From contig CAUEEP010000936.1 of assembly GCA_958450365.1 (NCBI GenBank), forward strand, positions 736,001-800,000: 64,000 nt of DNA. The letters are read 5' to 3'. Each line of letters starts with the position of its first letter. Position 1 is the first letter of the stretch. Source of the DNA: Mesorhabditis belari (taxonomy: Eukaryota > Nematoda > Chromadorea > Rhabditida > Rhabditidae). A program made the translations under genes and the position numbers. Shown one piece after another: positions 1-13,500 of the stretch. The notes beneath the pieces were generated by a model that saw only the letters and a program-made list of their open reading frames with translations, searched no databases and was not told the origin of the DNA.

Positions 1-57
1 CGTCAAAATCTGATCCGGCGGACGTCCAAATCCGATCCGGCGGACGTCCAAATCCGA
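1..57. repeat. Short tandem repeat, about 22-bp unit
   Basis: About two and a half direct copies of a unit containing GATCCGGCGGACGTCCAAAT run from the window edge. The array is probably cut by the start of the window, so its full length is unknown. Confidence 0.75.
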
Positions 58-964
58 TTTAAACTTAATTGTTTTCCCAACGGCAATGCTATTTTGGCTT
101 TAAGTTAATTATTTCTAAATATATTCTTGTAATTTTGATATCATTTGATGCAGAATTTAATTTTCTATCAAATGATGCTAAATTTACAGGAAATTGTTGA
201 GTAATACCAACATATAACCCAAACAGGCTAGATTACCGTTGACAAAGCAATTAAGCTTGATCGGATTCGGACATAACATATATAGATGGGAAAAACGAAC
301 CAATAATCTGGCCGTCGGGATTGAACCTATGACCTCCCGACTAAGATAAAGGGCTCTTTGCTAGTTAGCCTCTTACTAGTTACTAGTTAGCCATTTTATG
401 GAATAAATTTCAGATAAATTTTCTAAAAGGCATCAGACATCTGAAAAGCATTGCAAAAAACTACCAAATTTTAGAAAAAGAGTTACCTTGAAACAGCTCC
501 ATCACAATCAAAATTAGAAGTAAGAATGAAACTAATGAAATGAGAATGTAGGGTGTATTATTCTTGTACCAAACAAAACAATTAATGAGAATTCACTTGA
601 TTCTTTGAAGGAGAAAAGAAAGAAAAGGTATTGTTTTATGATTTTAGAGATTTTCAGAGAAAAATATTGACTATCTTGCTTCAAATTTGCAAAAGAAAGA
701 AAACGATTTGTAGATACTTGTAGACTATTTAAACCCATAAATTCTAAAATAATTTAAATAAAATCGAAAAGATTTCCTAGTGAATTTGATAAAGCATTAA
801 GCGAAAAGCTTTCTGGAAATGATCTGTGGCTATTTTGCTCTTTTATAGCTATTTTGAGCTGTAATTGACTTTTTGCGGACTTTTTGAACTTCCTTTTGCA
901 AAAATCTGAAGTAATTGTTTTTAGAGAAAGCCTAATTGACGAAATAATAACTTAGAATGTTATG
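58..964. other. AT-rich intergenic stretch, no gene recognised
   Basis: No conserved coding frame is visible on either strand. Around 305-345 the minus strand has a TTCAATCCC-like T-loop with pairing flanks, a weak tRNA-like trace too degraded to call a tRNA. Confidence 0.5.
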
Positions 965-1735
965 AAAGATACCGAATTTAGGCATCTTTGGAGTCTGTAT
1001 AGGTATTGAAATGTGTTTCGTATTAGAAAATAGTGAGAACTAAAATTGTGAAGCAGAAAACTGAAAAAAGTTGGGAAAAAGTTGGGAAAAAAGTGATCTT
1101 TAGAGTGATTTTCATAAGGATTTCATAAGAATTTCATAAGACACTAGAATGAAGCATTCGACTGGCTTTTATAAGATTTTAAAAACATGGAATGAGTTCT
1201 CGTTTTTCATCGTCGACTCAAGTGTAATTTAAGCCTATTTTAATTGTTTTCCGCAAAAAAAAAGACAATAGAATTACGGTAGCTTACACATCAAATAGTA
1301 ATTGCTCCAATTATGATTGAAAATGGGAAAGTTTTATGCTGTGCATATAAAAGATACCGGATTTAGGTATCTTTGGAGTCTGTATAGGTATAGGCAAAAA
1401 GCCCAATCAGGGACACAAAAATGACTGTTTTTGGAGTCTGTATAGGTATTTAAATGTGTTTCGTATTAGAAAATAGTGAGAACGAAAATTGTGAAGCAGA
1501 AAACTGAAAAAAGTTGGGAAAAAGTTGGGAAAAAAGTGATCTTTAGAGTGATTTTCATAAGGATTTCATAAGAATTTCATAAGACACTAGAATGAAGCAT
1601 TCGACTTGCTTTTATAAGATATGTGTTTTATATTAGAAAACAATGAGAAATCAAATTATGAAGCAGAAAACTGGAAAAAGTTGGTTAAAAGTTGGGGAAA
1701 AGTGATCTTTACAGTGATTTTCATTAGCTCATTCT
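965..1735. repeat. Three dispersed direct copies of a non-coding repeat
   Basis: A block starting near GGAGTCTGTATAGGTATT and continuing through TGTGTTTCGTATTAGAAAATAG and the AAAGTTGGGAAAA motifs occurs at about 965-1175, again at 1346-1620, and as a shorter, more diverged copy at 1622-1735. There is no coding potential. This looks like local duplication of an unknown repeat. Confidence 0.7.
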
Positions 1736-1940
1736 AGATCGAATTTCAATGCTTTTATGTTTTTAAGATGAAGATTTTCCTCATAATTAGTACAATTTTC
1801 CGATAGAAAACAAATCATTAAATGAATTTTAATGCTTTTAATGTAAACGAATACTTTCTAGTGCATTTGATTCTAGTTTTCTTGCATAAACGGCTTTTCT
1901 TGCTTAAACGGCTCGTTGGCGTAAGAGAAAATGAGGCAGT

Positions 1941-2119
1941 GCGCTAGAGTATTGCGCTAGAGTATTGCGCTAGAGTATTGCGCTAGAGTATTGCGCTAGA
2001 GTATTGCGCTAGAGTATTGCGCTAGAGTATTGCGCTAGAGTATTGCGCTAGAGTATTGCGCTAGAGTATTGCGCTAGAGTATTGCGCTAGAGTATTGCGC
2101 TAGAGTATTGCGCTAGAGT
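1941..2119. repeat. 13-bp minisatellite, about 14 copies
   Basis: Near-perfect tandem copies of GCGCTAGAGTATT. The copies are almost identical, which points to recent expansion or active homogenisation. No gene overlaps it. Confidence 0.97.
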
Positions 2120-3232
2120 AAGTTTACATTTTTGCGCACAAATTACCCACAAAACTGCTTTTACATAAGATTTTAACAATCCGACTGGTCGATTTTAGCT
2201 CAAAAAAAGATAGATATATTTGAATGTTCACAAAATTAGTACTGTTCGCGTTTAAACTTTGAACTTTCGAGTGATTGGTCTCAAGAGAACAAATTCTTAT
2301 TGAATTCTTATGAATTTTTAGTTTTCCAAAACCGAATCCCGATCTTAAACATACTACACAAAAAGAACAATGGAATTTGGTAGACAATTCTGAGGTAATC
2401 CCTGTAAAAGAGTGGTTTCTGATACCTGAAAATTTCCATGAAAAATGCGTTTTATTGTCTTTTGTAGGTAAGTGATATCCATTGTTCTTGTGATTAGCCT
2501 AAAAATGAGAAAAGAAAAGTGTAATCGAATCAAAAATTTTTAGGATAATGTCGTCTACAAGAAATCATTATATGGAATCAAAGTCGAACATTTTTTTTGT
2601 TTTCTTTCGCTTCGGGGTCTACAAATTTGCTTTGTCCATAAATTGAATGAATCTCAACATTCAGTCAAATACTCAAGGATATTCAAAAATGAATTTCCCA
2701 AAAGTCAGGCCAAAAACCAGGCCCGAATTCTTGCCTAAACTTTCATAGAAGTATTGAAAGCCAGAAGCCAAAGCTGAAACTGAATTTTGTCTTTTCTGGC
2801 TTTGGCTTTGGCCTGACCTAGCTGAAAAGCCCAAGTCAGGTTTTACTGCTTTATTACAAGAGCTGTTCCATTGTTAATAAAGAGTGAAGACACAGGCTAA
2901 TCACTAAATTGAATCAGGCAAGAGATAGCTCTTCCGGTACCTGTTTATCTTTTCCGGATATGAGGAATGATATGTGGAACTATCGGTAAGTGATGAGTTA
3001 AATTGCAAAATTGAGTATGGCCTACAAAGAGTTAATTTGTAAAATTTAGTATGGCCTGGTTCTTCAGTCTTAATCTAATTGTATAGCTGGCCTGTTCCGA
3101 TTTACTTTTAGCTAAATAGAAAGAGGAACACAAGTTTCGCAAATTTTGTGCCTAAAAATGTTTTGAGCTAACAATATCAATTTTTATCAGTAGTTTATTT
3201 GTTACTTTGTCAAATTGATAATAAAAAAGTGA
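2120..3232. other. Intergenic, nothing recognised
   Basis: AT-rich sequence without a convincing exon. A small imperfect fold-back built on GCCAAAGCC/GGCTTTGGC words lies near 2745-2835. Confidence 0.5.
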
Positions 3233-3450
3233 GGGAATGGCAAAGAAAAAGAGGAAATTGAACTTCCGGAGAGGAAATTGAACCCTCAACCTTTTGCTTT
3301 CAAGGCAATTGATCTAACTACTGAGTTAATCGGTACTTTAACTTGCCAATAGAAAGAGGGAAAGACAAGGAGGAAGAAGAAAGGAAGAAGGAAATACCCG
3401 GGTCTTCATAAGCCATAAGTACTGTTTGATATTTAAAGCTTTAGGGCTTA
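3233..3450 (-). mobile_element. tRNA-derived SINE-like repeat (copy 1)
   Basis: Read on the minus strand this holds an A-box-like AACTCAGTAGTTAGATC and a B-box/T-loop-like GGTTGAGGGTTCAATTTCC, preceded by a pyrimidine-rich stretch. The same arrangement recurs at 24536-24790 and 54885-55060, and in plus orientation at 22325-22500. The anticodon arm is degenerate. It is best read as a tRNA-derived SINE copy, not a functional tRNA. Confidence 0.6.
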
Positions 3451-4256
3451 GATTGCATTCTGCATTTGTCATGCGAATTTGTTGCGGGGAAAAGATAAAC
3501 AAATCCTCTTTTTTTCCGAGCGCAAACGGTTCAAGTCGACTTTGGTATCAAGATACCATACGGTCTTATGCGATCAAATAAAATCAATGATGAGATGCTG
3601 ATGAAATAAAAACTAAATTGGAGATCATTTAGTTGTTTTTGCTTTAAAACTTTTAATCAATTTGATTGCTGACAAAAATTCTCGGATTTTTGTTGTCAAC
3701 AGAGATCTGAATTAAGTCGAGTATTCACAAATTACTCTACACGAGCATCAAAAATTTCTTTCTGAATGAAACATAGTGAAATCAAATCCCTAGAGATTAA
3801 ATCACATGAGTAGAAAAAAGAAAATGAACAAAAAATAAATAGAGCAAATTTAAAGACAAAAAATTGATAAACCCTGAAACCGGATGGACAATTTGACAAA
3901 AAATGATCAGAAAATGGTTGATTAAAATTGTTTTTTCGAAAAATAGAAACTCTGGTTCTCACACCAATTTCAAAAAAGCGTAAACATCGGTCAAGTCTGA
4001 TGTTTATGAGAGACAGTGAGGTACGAGAGACATTTTTCGTACCATGAGAATTGTTAAAAGTGCCATGAGAAAATTATTTTGAGTTTTTGAGTAAAAAGAA
4101 AAACAACCAAAAGCACAAAGCAAAATTCAAAGCGCTTTTTAGGAAAAGCTACGTACTAGAGTACCTATGTTCCTATCAAATGAGACGCTTTCTAAAACAT
4201 GTCAACTTTCGGAAACTACCGTACACTTGCCTTTAGTTTTTATTTAATCTATTTTA
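3451..4256. other. Intergenic, nothing recognised
   Basis: AT-rich sequence. One short open frame near 3732-3962 shows no family resemblance and is not called. Confidence 0.5.
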
Positions 4257-6432
4257 AGTTTGATTCTATGAGGATTCACGAAGGATATTGAAGATACAAA
4301 ACGTAAAAGTCTAGGTTAATAGACTCATCTAAAATTCGGAATCATGCTTATCGATTAATGCTCGCGATTAATCGAGTGAAAATTACTCATGCGAGTTTTC
4401 CTCGAGTAATTATTTACTTACAAGGAACACACTCTAGTATTTATTCTATGCTATTCACATATGTGCTTTTATTTTTTAAAAGAAAACACAACCACACATC
4501 TTGAAAAGCTTCGTAACGAGATCTTTGTTTAAATTCACTGGAAAAAAAATCTCAATTAGAGCACAAAACACTTGGAATTTCTGTTTTTTTTCCCATTTTT
4601 CAGATCTTGAACAATCAACATAGATTTTCAGAAGAATGGCGTAAAATGGAAGAACTAGAGATCTTTAAGATCGGTCTTTCCTCGTTAATAATAAAATGAA
4701 GAATTTTTAAATCAAAATTTGACCTTCATTTGATGTGACTTTTCTTGATCAAAACTTTACACTTTTAAGCCAAAGTGTTTATTAGAGCACACCTTTTTAT
4801 AAAACTTTCCCATTTCCCACGATAATTGAAGCAATTAATATTAGATGTGTCATGAAAAGCGTGCCAAGTTTCGAAAGATATTGTAACTTTGGCTTTACAT
4901 GTACTCTACTTTGGCTTTACATGTACATGGAATTCACATATGTGCGTCTATTTTTCAAAAGAAAACACAAACACACATCTTGAAAGACTTCGTAACGAGA
5001 TCTTTGTTTAAATTCACTGGAAGAAATCTCAATTAGAGCACAAAACACTTGGAATTTCTGCTTTTTTCTCATTTTTCAGATCTTGAACAATCAACATAGA
5101 TTGTCAGAAGAATGACGTAAAATGGAAAAATGAGAGATCTTTAAGAATTGAAATTTTCTCTACATTTCTCTTTTCTCGGTCTTTCCTCGTTAAGAATGAA
5201 ATTAAGAATTTTTAAATCAAATTTGACCTTCATTTGATGTGACTTTCCTTGATCAAAACTTGCGCTTTTAAGCCAAAGTGTTTATTAGAGCACACCTTTT
5301 TATAAAACTTTCGCATTTCCCACCATAATTGAAGCAATTAATATTAGATGTGTCGTGAAAAACGTACCAATTTTCGAAAGATCCTTTAACTTTGGCTTTA
5401 CATGTACTCTAACATGGAATCTGGAATGCTCTATAGAATAAGCAAGCTTTATTGAATCTGAAATGCTCTAGGCAAGCTTTATAGAATCGATTTTTCGGCT
5501 CTTTTTCGGCTCTATTTCGACTAGACTTTTCTAACGGTGAATTTAACGATAAATGGTAAATAAGGGTAAACTAAACAAAATTGTTCATTCATCGTTTACC
5601 GTTAAAGATTTGGTGTAACTTTAGGTGTAATTTCATTAAGGATCTTAACGATAAACGGTTAAACAAGTCTAATTTCGAATATTTGGTTTAGAAGACCCAG
5701 CGAATCGCTTATTTCGTTTATAAGCATGATTCCGAACTTTAGATGAGTCTATTAACCTAGTCTTTTACGTTTTGTATCTTCAATATCCTTCGTGAATCCT
5801 CACAGAATCAAACTTAAAGTAGATTGAATATAGAACATTCCAGATTCCATGTTAGAGTAGATGTAAAGCCAAAGTTACAATATCTTTCGAAACTTGGCAC
5901 GCTTTTCACGGCACATCTAATATTAATTCTTTCAATTATGGTGGGAAATGGGGAAGTTTTATAAAAAGCTGTGCTCTAATAAACACTTTGGCTTAAAAGT
6001 GTAAAGTTTTGATCAAGAAAAGTCACATCCAAACGTGAAGGTCAAATTTTGATTTAAAAATTCTTCATTTTATTATTAACGAGGAAAGACCGAGAAAAGA
6101 TCAAATGTAGAGAAAATTTCAATTCTTAAAGATCTCTCATTTTTCCATTTACGCCATTCTTCTGAAAATCTATGTTGATTGTTCAAGATCTGAAAAATGG
6201 GAAAAAAAACAGAAATTCCAAGTGTTTTGTGCTCTAATTGAGATTTCTTCCAGTGAATTTAAACAAAGATCTCGTTACGAAGCTTTTCAAGATGTGTGGT
6301 TGTGTTTTCTTTTAAAAAATAAAAGCACATATGTGAATAGCATAGAATAAATACTAGAGTGTGTTCCTTGTAAGTAAATAACTACTCGAGGAAAACTCGC
6401 ATGAGTAATTTTCACTCGATTAATCGCGAGGC
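4257..6432. repeat. Large composite fold-back repeat
   Basis: Two direct copies of a roughly 450-bp block (about 4440-4890 and 4920-5410) are followed by an inverted copy (about 5870-6350). The outer segment at 4257-4355 returns inverted at about 5725-5822, and the GATTAATCGAGTGAAAATTACTC segment at 4365-4440 returns inverted near 6370-6432. No transposase is visible. This is a foldback-type or rearranged non-autonomous element. Confidence 0.8.
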
Positions 6433-7040
6433 GGTCAAAATAGCGCCTTGTATAAACGACAAAAATAGCTCCTCCGCGATGGACTTTCTATGTGTTTCTT
6501 TTTCTTATTGAAAGCAGAATAAAATTATCTATATTTTGCATACTTTGAGATCACTTTAAAGAGACTTGATGTCGAGAAAAGCTCAGTTAACCACTTTTTT
6601 TGAGCTCTTTTTCGTTTTTTGGCATTTTCTCATCCCAGATTTGTTCTAACTGGCTTCAAAAAAATTCAGCATCTATCTACCGTAAATACTGTAATAGTAC
6701 CCCACCCCCCTCGTACAGTCGCGTAGTCGCAAAAGTTTTTTAGTATTTCATTTTTTTCAAAGCGCCCGTACTTCCAAAAAAATGCGTCTTTGCTATCAAA
6801 AAATAACCCTGAATTTCAGCTATTTTTTGATACCTAAGCGCACATTGTAGCATAAACCAGTGTCGAGAAAAACTCGTTCAAAGCTAGACTACGCAACACT
6901 CCGCACCGTCATTATGGTGGTGGGGTCCAATTACAGTATTTACGGTAATTGTTTTTCTACATTCAATGAAAATAAGAAACAAAAATCAACTTTACCGTAA
7001 ACGCATTATTTTTGCTGGCGCTATTTTGAACAGCTTGCGG
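6427..7040. mobile_element. Non-autonomous element with AATAGCGCC termini, host of a nested MITE
   Basis: GCGGTCAAAATAGCGCC at the left is mirrored by GGCGCTATTTTGAACAGC at the right. A separate MITE (6678-6947) sits inside. No coding sequence is visible. Confidence 0.5.
6678..6947. mobile_element. MITE, TACCGTAAATACTGTAATAG family (copy 1)
   Basis: The element is about 270 bp with terminal inverted repeats TACCGTAAATACTGTAATAG and its complement, flanked by TA. An internal palindrome is built on TATCAAAAAATAGC/GCTATTTTTTGATA. Further copies lie at 8829-9074, 21130-21392, 28544-29030 (split) and 29340-29440 (partial). There is no coding capacity, so movement in trans by a Tc1/mariner-like or other TA-targeting transposase is inferred. 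Confidence 0.9.
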
Positions 7041-7518
7041 CTAATCGAGTTTTTTTGGTCAAGTAACTACGAGTAACCCTCTTTACACGTCGGGTTGATT
7101 GAATATCTTTATATTTGAAGGGAACTTGCCATCAAATCATTTAAACGGCTAAATATCTTTCCATTTGAAGGGAAATCTGTCATTAAATCATTTAAATAAC
7201 TAAATATCTTTAAAAGAAGTCGTATATAAGGCGACGCTCGTGATTTTTGCACCAATTTTCTTGCAATATTTTTTGCTAAAAGTACGGCAATTTTTACTAA
7301 GTTTAAAAAACGCATTACTCGCGAGTAAAACACTCTAATAAATACGATATTTTAAGAAGCATATTCTGGCTTTCAGCTCAAGATTTTTCATGTTTGAAGT
7401 AAATGAGAAAAGTTTCTTAGGAAATTTTAGAAAACAAAATTTTCACAAAAAAAATTAAAACATTTATTTACTAACAATACAATTATTCAATTTACTCTAT
7501 TCTTTTGTAGAATTTACT
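7041..7518. other. 3' flank of the carboxypeptidase gene
   Basis: No gene is seen. On the minus strand an AATAAA hexamer (7463-7468) lies about 50 bp past the stop codon of the gene above and is a plausible cleavage/polyadenylation signal. Confidence 0.5.
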
Positions 7519-10500
7519 TCAAATGAAATTTCTGAGCAAACTTCTGGCACAGTGGATCGCGTGTTGAACCATTGAGAGTTGCTCGGCCAATTCGCGATCA
7601 ATTTCCGCGTATTCGGATGTTGAAGTTGAATTGGAGAATTTTGAGATCTGAGATTGAGTTGACTATTCTGTAAATTTGTTAACTTTTTGATACCAAATCA
7701 TAAATCGGTCCGAAAACCCGGGCATAGTAGCGATTTTTCGGGTCAATCGAGTAAAGCACATGTCGATTGTCGGGTCTTCCGGGTAAACCACGGGCATTGA
7801 AAAAGCATCTTTCTAGTCTGAAATCAGCTTTGTTCCAATGTTTTTTGCCTGAATCAATTATTTAAGCCATTGTTTCCAGTTCTTAAAGGAAGTTTAAACG
7901 ATTTCTAGGACCTAGGCCGGTCAAATGGTGGTTTCCGAGGTGGTTTTTGGCCAAATGATATGAGCTATATATTATTCGATGCAGAATTTTACACTGATTC
8001 CAAATCTGTTTTCCGTTTCTGAAATGGAGCACTCTATCAAAAGTTATAAGCGTATAAAGTTTTGTTATTTGAATTTCAAAAATCAAGTCGTTAGTTAGTT
8101 CATAAGGGATTGCCCAGGCACTGAAAAAGTGTCATGGTGAAAGTGAGCTTGAGTCCAAGGCAGGGCCTCTTGGATTCGAGTCCGCAGTTGAACTTTTGCT
8201 TTTGCTTTTACTAGATTTGAATAGTTTATGTGTTTGAACACAATTGTCAAAGCCAAGCCAGTGCCAGAACTTTGCTATTTTTAAATAGCAACATTTAAAA
8301 CAATCTTGCACTTTCTCTCTTCGACTCTATCCCTCTAAAATGTAAATTTAGTATTGTAGATCGCGCAGTGCCCAGATTTCTCTAACTCTAACTTTCCTTA
8401 CTTCATCAAATGATCATTGATCAATGTCGGTTTCCCCGAATTTTCAGCTTCTCGATGAAAATCCATTGATCGACTCATAAAGTCGAGGGTGGCTTTCTTC
8501 AAGAATATCAGCTGCACAAAAGTGTCATTGAGAAACTAAGCAAATCTTGTAATTGATAAAAAGTTGCTGAAACTTTGCTATTCTCTAATTCGTTCAACTG
8601 TTTTTCCAAATTCGGGATATAATCCTGAAAGAGGGCGAGAGCTGTCCGTGTTGCGTTGATGGGAATGATGCGCGCGTCGGCGAAACGAAACGCGTATTGA
8701 GCCCAGATTTGAGCGGTGGCGCGATGAGTCTGAAAAGAAAACAATTCTAAAAACAATTGTTGTATTGCTTAAAAACTAAAAATTTTTGATTTAAAGGTTA
8801 AGCTGAAAGTGTATGGAACAAGTTAATCTACCGTAAATACTGTAATAGTACCCCATCCCCATAATGACGGTGCGGAGTGTTGTGTAGTCTAGCTTTGAAC
8901 GAGTTTTTCTCGACACTGGTTTATGCTAGAATGCGCGCTTAGGTATCAAAAAATAGCCCTGAATTTCAACTATTTTTTGATATCAAAGACGTTGAAAAAA
9001 ATGAAATACTAAAAAACTTTTGCGACTACGCGACTGTACGAGGGGGGTGGGGTACTATTACATTATTTACGGTAACCATTTAAATTTTAGATATGCTCAA
9101 GCAGCTTGGCTAATCAATTAGCAGTAGACATGGGAAAATTCTAACCCGAAGCCAATTCCATCTTTGTTTTTTTGGCCGATTCTTGGCCGATTGCCCTGAA
9201 AGTTTATCTACAGATAGAAATCGACATTTTCAATTTGTGGACAAAATTTCAGAGCAACCGGTCAAGAAAGAGAGAAAATGAAGGTGGAATTAGTTTCGAG
9301 TTGGAATTTCCTCATATCTAGTTAAAAGTAGGTTCTGATATGCAAATTACGATTCATATTTTACACATTTTCTTCTTTGTTTCTTTGGAAGTTTTTCTAA
9401 AAACTCTTTAAAATCGAGTTATCGTAAAATTCAGAAGTGAACTTAGATTTATGTTGAACAATGTAGTTAGTAGTTAAGTAGTAGTAGTAACTAGTAGTTA
9501 AGGCTAGTAACTAACTAGTATTTAGTAGTTAAGGCGAACTTTTCAAAGATCAAGAGTTCAATTCCGATTACGGAAAATTCAACTTTATACTCTTCATACA
9601 GCAATTTTGAAATTCTAAAACACAATTTTGGTTTCTGAGTACCGAGAAATTCTGCGTTTCTGCGTAGCCGCCCAGCCAAAGCCAAATGTTACGTAAGAAA
9701 TTTGAGGCATGTTTTCAAATCGTTAAATCAAAATTTTTCGTCTCAAGCGCTAAATCGAGAGTCGATCGAAAGTTGTAGTACCTTTAACACATTAACGATC
9801 AGGCGGTTTTTCATACAAAAGCCCGCGACTCAAAAAAAATCGTCGTAAATTTTATTTGATAAAAACCGTTTTATCGTTATTATTAGATTAAATATATTTT
9901 TATAATTTAAATATATTTATATAATTATAAAACCCATAAGCTAAGTGTACATACAACTTTACAGACCAGCGTGATGGAGCATGAACTCACATAAACCTAT
10001 TGGGTTGGGGACTATGACTCGGCGCCGAAATTTAAAGAAACTTTTTGCACCCATAAAACCTTCTTTAAATATACCTTTGGTTTCATCAAAAGGATCCACT
10101 ATTTCTCTACAAAATGACTTTTGAGAGATTCCATAAAGCTTTTCTTTCGTGGAGTTTATGGACTCCCAAACACAGCTAGTCAAAATGGCAAAGTGTCCGA
10201 CTCCTCGTTTGAACAGTTTCTTCCACATAAACCTTCTTTGGTTTCTACATAAAAAAGATAGAGTATACTCAATTGCATAAGTTGCCAAATTTACAGGAAG
10301 ATCCCTCCAACCGTTTTCGCTAGGTCACAGTTTATAGATTTTATGAAAAAATGGCCTTTTGTTGAGTTGAGGCGCTGTTTGAGTTCTCTTTTAAATATTA
10401 TTTTGTAGAGAATTAGTTACCCTTCTACGGATATCAAACGCATATCATTTGACAAAGTCTGCTATAAGTTTTAGAAACTTCTTTCATTTTCGGCGCCGAC

Positions 10501-13500
10501 TCATTCTCCCCAACCCAATAAAATCCATTGAAAAACTTTCTTAGACTACCGCTGGTCTAACGGTCGTCAATGTATTAAGCATTCAAATTCTAACAAGCAC
10601 TTTTACAAATATTAATCATAATTGTTTCTAAGCAAATTCTCCCAAGCTAAGACAAGGCTTTCTCTTCAAGCAACTCTAGTACGTACCGAGAAATTCTGCG
10701 TTTCTGCGTAGCCGCCCAGCCAAAGCCAAACGTTACTTAGGGAATTTGAGGCATGTTTTCAAATCGTTAAATCAAAATTTTTCGTCGAACTCAAGCGAAT
10801 CGCTAAATCGAGAGTCGATCGAAAGTTGTAGTAACTTTAACACATTGACAATCACGCGGCTTTTCATACAAGAGCCTTTCATACCATAATTGTTTCTAAG
10901 CAAATTCTCCCAAGCCAAGACAAGGCTTTCTTTTCAAGCAACTCTAGTACCTACCGAGAAATTGTGGCGATCCATCAGCTGCTCATTGACATAAGGCGTC
11001 TCATACATTGTGTGATATAAGGGGTTTCTGGTGTCCGGATTCTAAAATTATTATCAAACTTGAAAAACAATTCCAATTGCTAACCCAAAATTGAAAGCTG
11101 ATTGTGGGCACGGTGAGGTAGTGCAAGAAAGGCGAATGATCGGTGTTCCCGCCTGGGAAACTCATTGAGGGTCTCTCGGGATGTGCCTCATCACGTGCAT
11201 AGTGCATCCTAGAAAATGAATAGCTCGATTCTGCGACCCCGAAAACCCTGAGTATAAATTTCTAGCTGAATATCTTCTTTTTGTTTTTGTTTTTGTTACA
11301 AATTCTACATCATACATCCTTTATTGAGTAACACTTTCAATTTGAAATTTGTTAATCTATTGGGTTGGTGAATTGAAAACTGCCGGCCATTGTCATATGT
11401 GACAGTTTGAGCACTTTCTTCAAAAGAAACCCATTTTGGTGTCAATGGAGAAGTTGTAGAGAATCAAAAATCAAGCTTATATTCAAATTTTCAGAACGAT
11501 TCAAAAACTGGTTTGCAAGAAATGCTAAATTTACGAGTTTTCACAAAGCTTGCATTTTAAGCGAAACTATTGGGTTGGGGAGAATGAGTCGGCGCCGAAA
11601 ATGAAAAAAATGTCTAAAACTTCTATTCGACTTCGTCAAATAATATGCGTTTGATATCAGTAGAATGGTTAACTAATTCTCTACAAAATGACATTTAAAA
11701 GAAAATTCAAACAGCGCCTCCGCTCAAGAAAAAGCCATTTTTTCACAAAAACTACAAACTGTCATCTAGAAAAAAACCATTGGTGGGATCTTCCTGCAAA
11801 TTTGGCAACCTAAGTAATTGAATGTGCTCTATCTTTTTTATATAAACACCAAAGAAGGTTTAGCACAAAGTGCACTTTAAAACACTTTCGCTTAAACACT
11901 TTCGCTTACCAAGTGTCAAAAACAGTTGCCCGTCCGAGTTTCTTCTCATTTCCGTTCGGGTTCTCAACTCTTTTCGCTGCTTTCATTGTCACATCATACA
12001 ATGATGGAATCGTGTCAACATCGCTAAAGCTTTGATTTTTGAAATAATCTTTAAAATTTACAGTGTAAGATTCCCGCTTAGACAATCCATATTGAGATAA
12101 ACGATAGCTCGATCCATTAAATGTTGTGTGTACTCTTCAACAAATTCAGTTGATCCGATCAAGCCGAATTCCTCAGAGTCCCAATTTGCGAACAGAATCG
12201 TTCTAGCTAAAAGAAATACCTTTTTAATTGTAAACTTTGGATTGTAACTTTGGTTTGTAGAGATTTTAAGCTTTTGACTTTTTAAAATACGATTTTAGAA
12301 AAGTTATAAACTACTGTAGTTCCGTAAGGTTAAAGTTATAAACTACTGTAGTTCTGTAAAGCTAAAGCTATAAACTACTGTAGTTCCGTAAAGCTATTGT
12401 AATCGTGGGTGTGTATAGTGCTCAAGGCATTGTTGATGTGTATAGTTGCCTGCTCAAGACTCATTCTAAACTCTTCAAGGCTTGAAAAAGTGAAGATCAC
12501 TAAGAATCGAATACGACGGTAGTTGTTCTCAGCTTTTAGAAACCTTTTTCAACAATTGGGCTCTGAAGTTGCGGGTAGAACGTCGTCCAAACATTTCCGT
12601 TAGTTCGGAAAGCTCGGGTTAGTTCGGAAAACTCGTCAGGTAGAACTCTCAAGGATCCAGTTTTGCTCAGTTTAGAAATGGGATATCCCTATTATCAAAG
12701 AGTGGAAATAATTTTATACTGAAGATGTGCAAATAGAGCAATCAATTGGTTTAGCTTTTCCATAATTAACCTACCCGGTCTCCATCCAGTCTCATTCACA
12801 ACTTGCATCATTGCCCGAGCCAATTCGGTCATGATCGATGTACCACTGTTTGGATCAAGACTACCGTAGACCTAAAGTGTAATTAATGTGTCGATAGCTG
12901 AATGAAATTCATTAGCAAAATCCTTTTTAACTTTCCTTACCCAAGCATCGAAATGATTGCCAAGAATGACGTACTTGTCGGGTTCCTCGTGGCCTTTAAT
13001 GTACCCAATGACATTTTGAATGGTTCTAAAATCATTTAGCAATAAGAACTTCAATTTTTGCTAACCTTGTCTCAAAAGTAGCTTGAACCTCGACGGTGAC
13101 GGTGATATTGTGAAGGAGATTTGGGCCGAAACGGTAAACCGTCTCCAGATCGCCCTAGCTAATTGATGATGTTTTGGTTTTAACAATGAGATCAATAGAA
13201 AGATTCTGATCAATTCTGATTTGATTTGCATTTTAAAAGATTAGTTTTACTGCTTGCTGCTGCTTGCTACTTAACTCCGCCCGTTTTTAAGTCTGTTTGC
13301 CGTTGGCAATCCACGAATTTTGATCGTCCCTTGATCGGCTTTGTTTGTAAAAAGTTGAATTTGCTTTCATTCGTTAGAGAATTTAATTTCAAGCTTTGCT
13401 ACAGGTTAAACCTCTACAGGTTACTGCTACAGGTTAAACCTACAGGTTAAGCCCACAAGAAGTGCTCAAACCGCCAAAAGCCGGATCTTACCTGGCTGAC

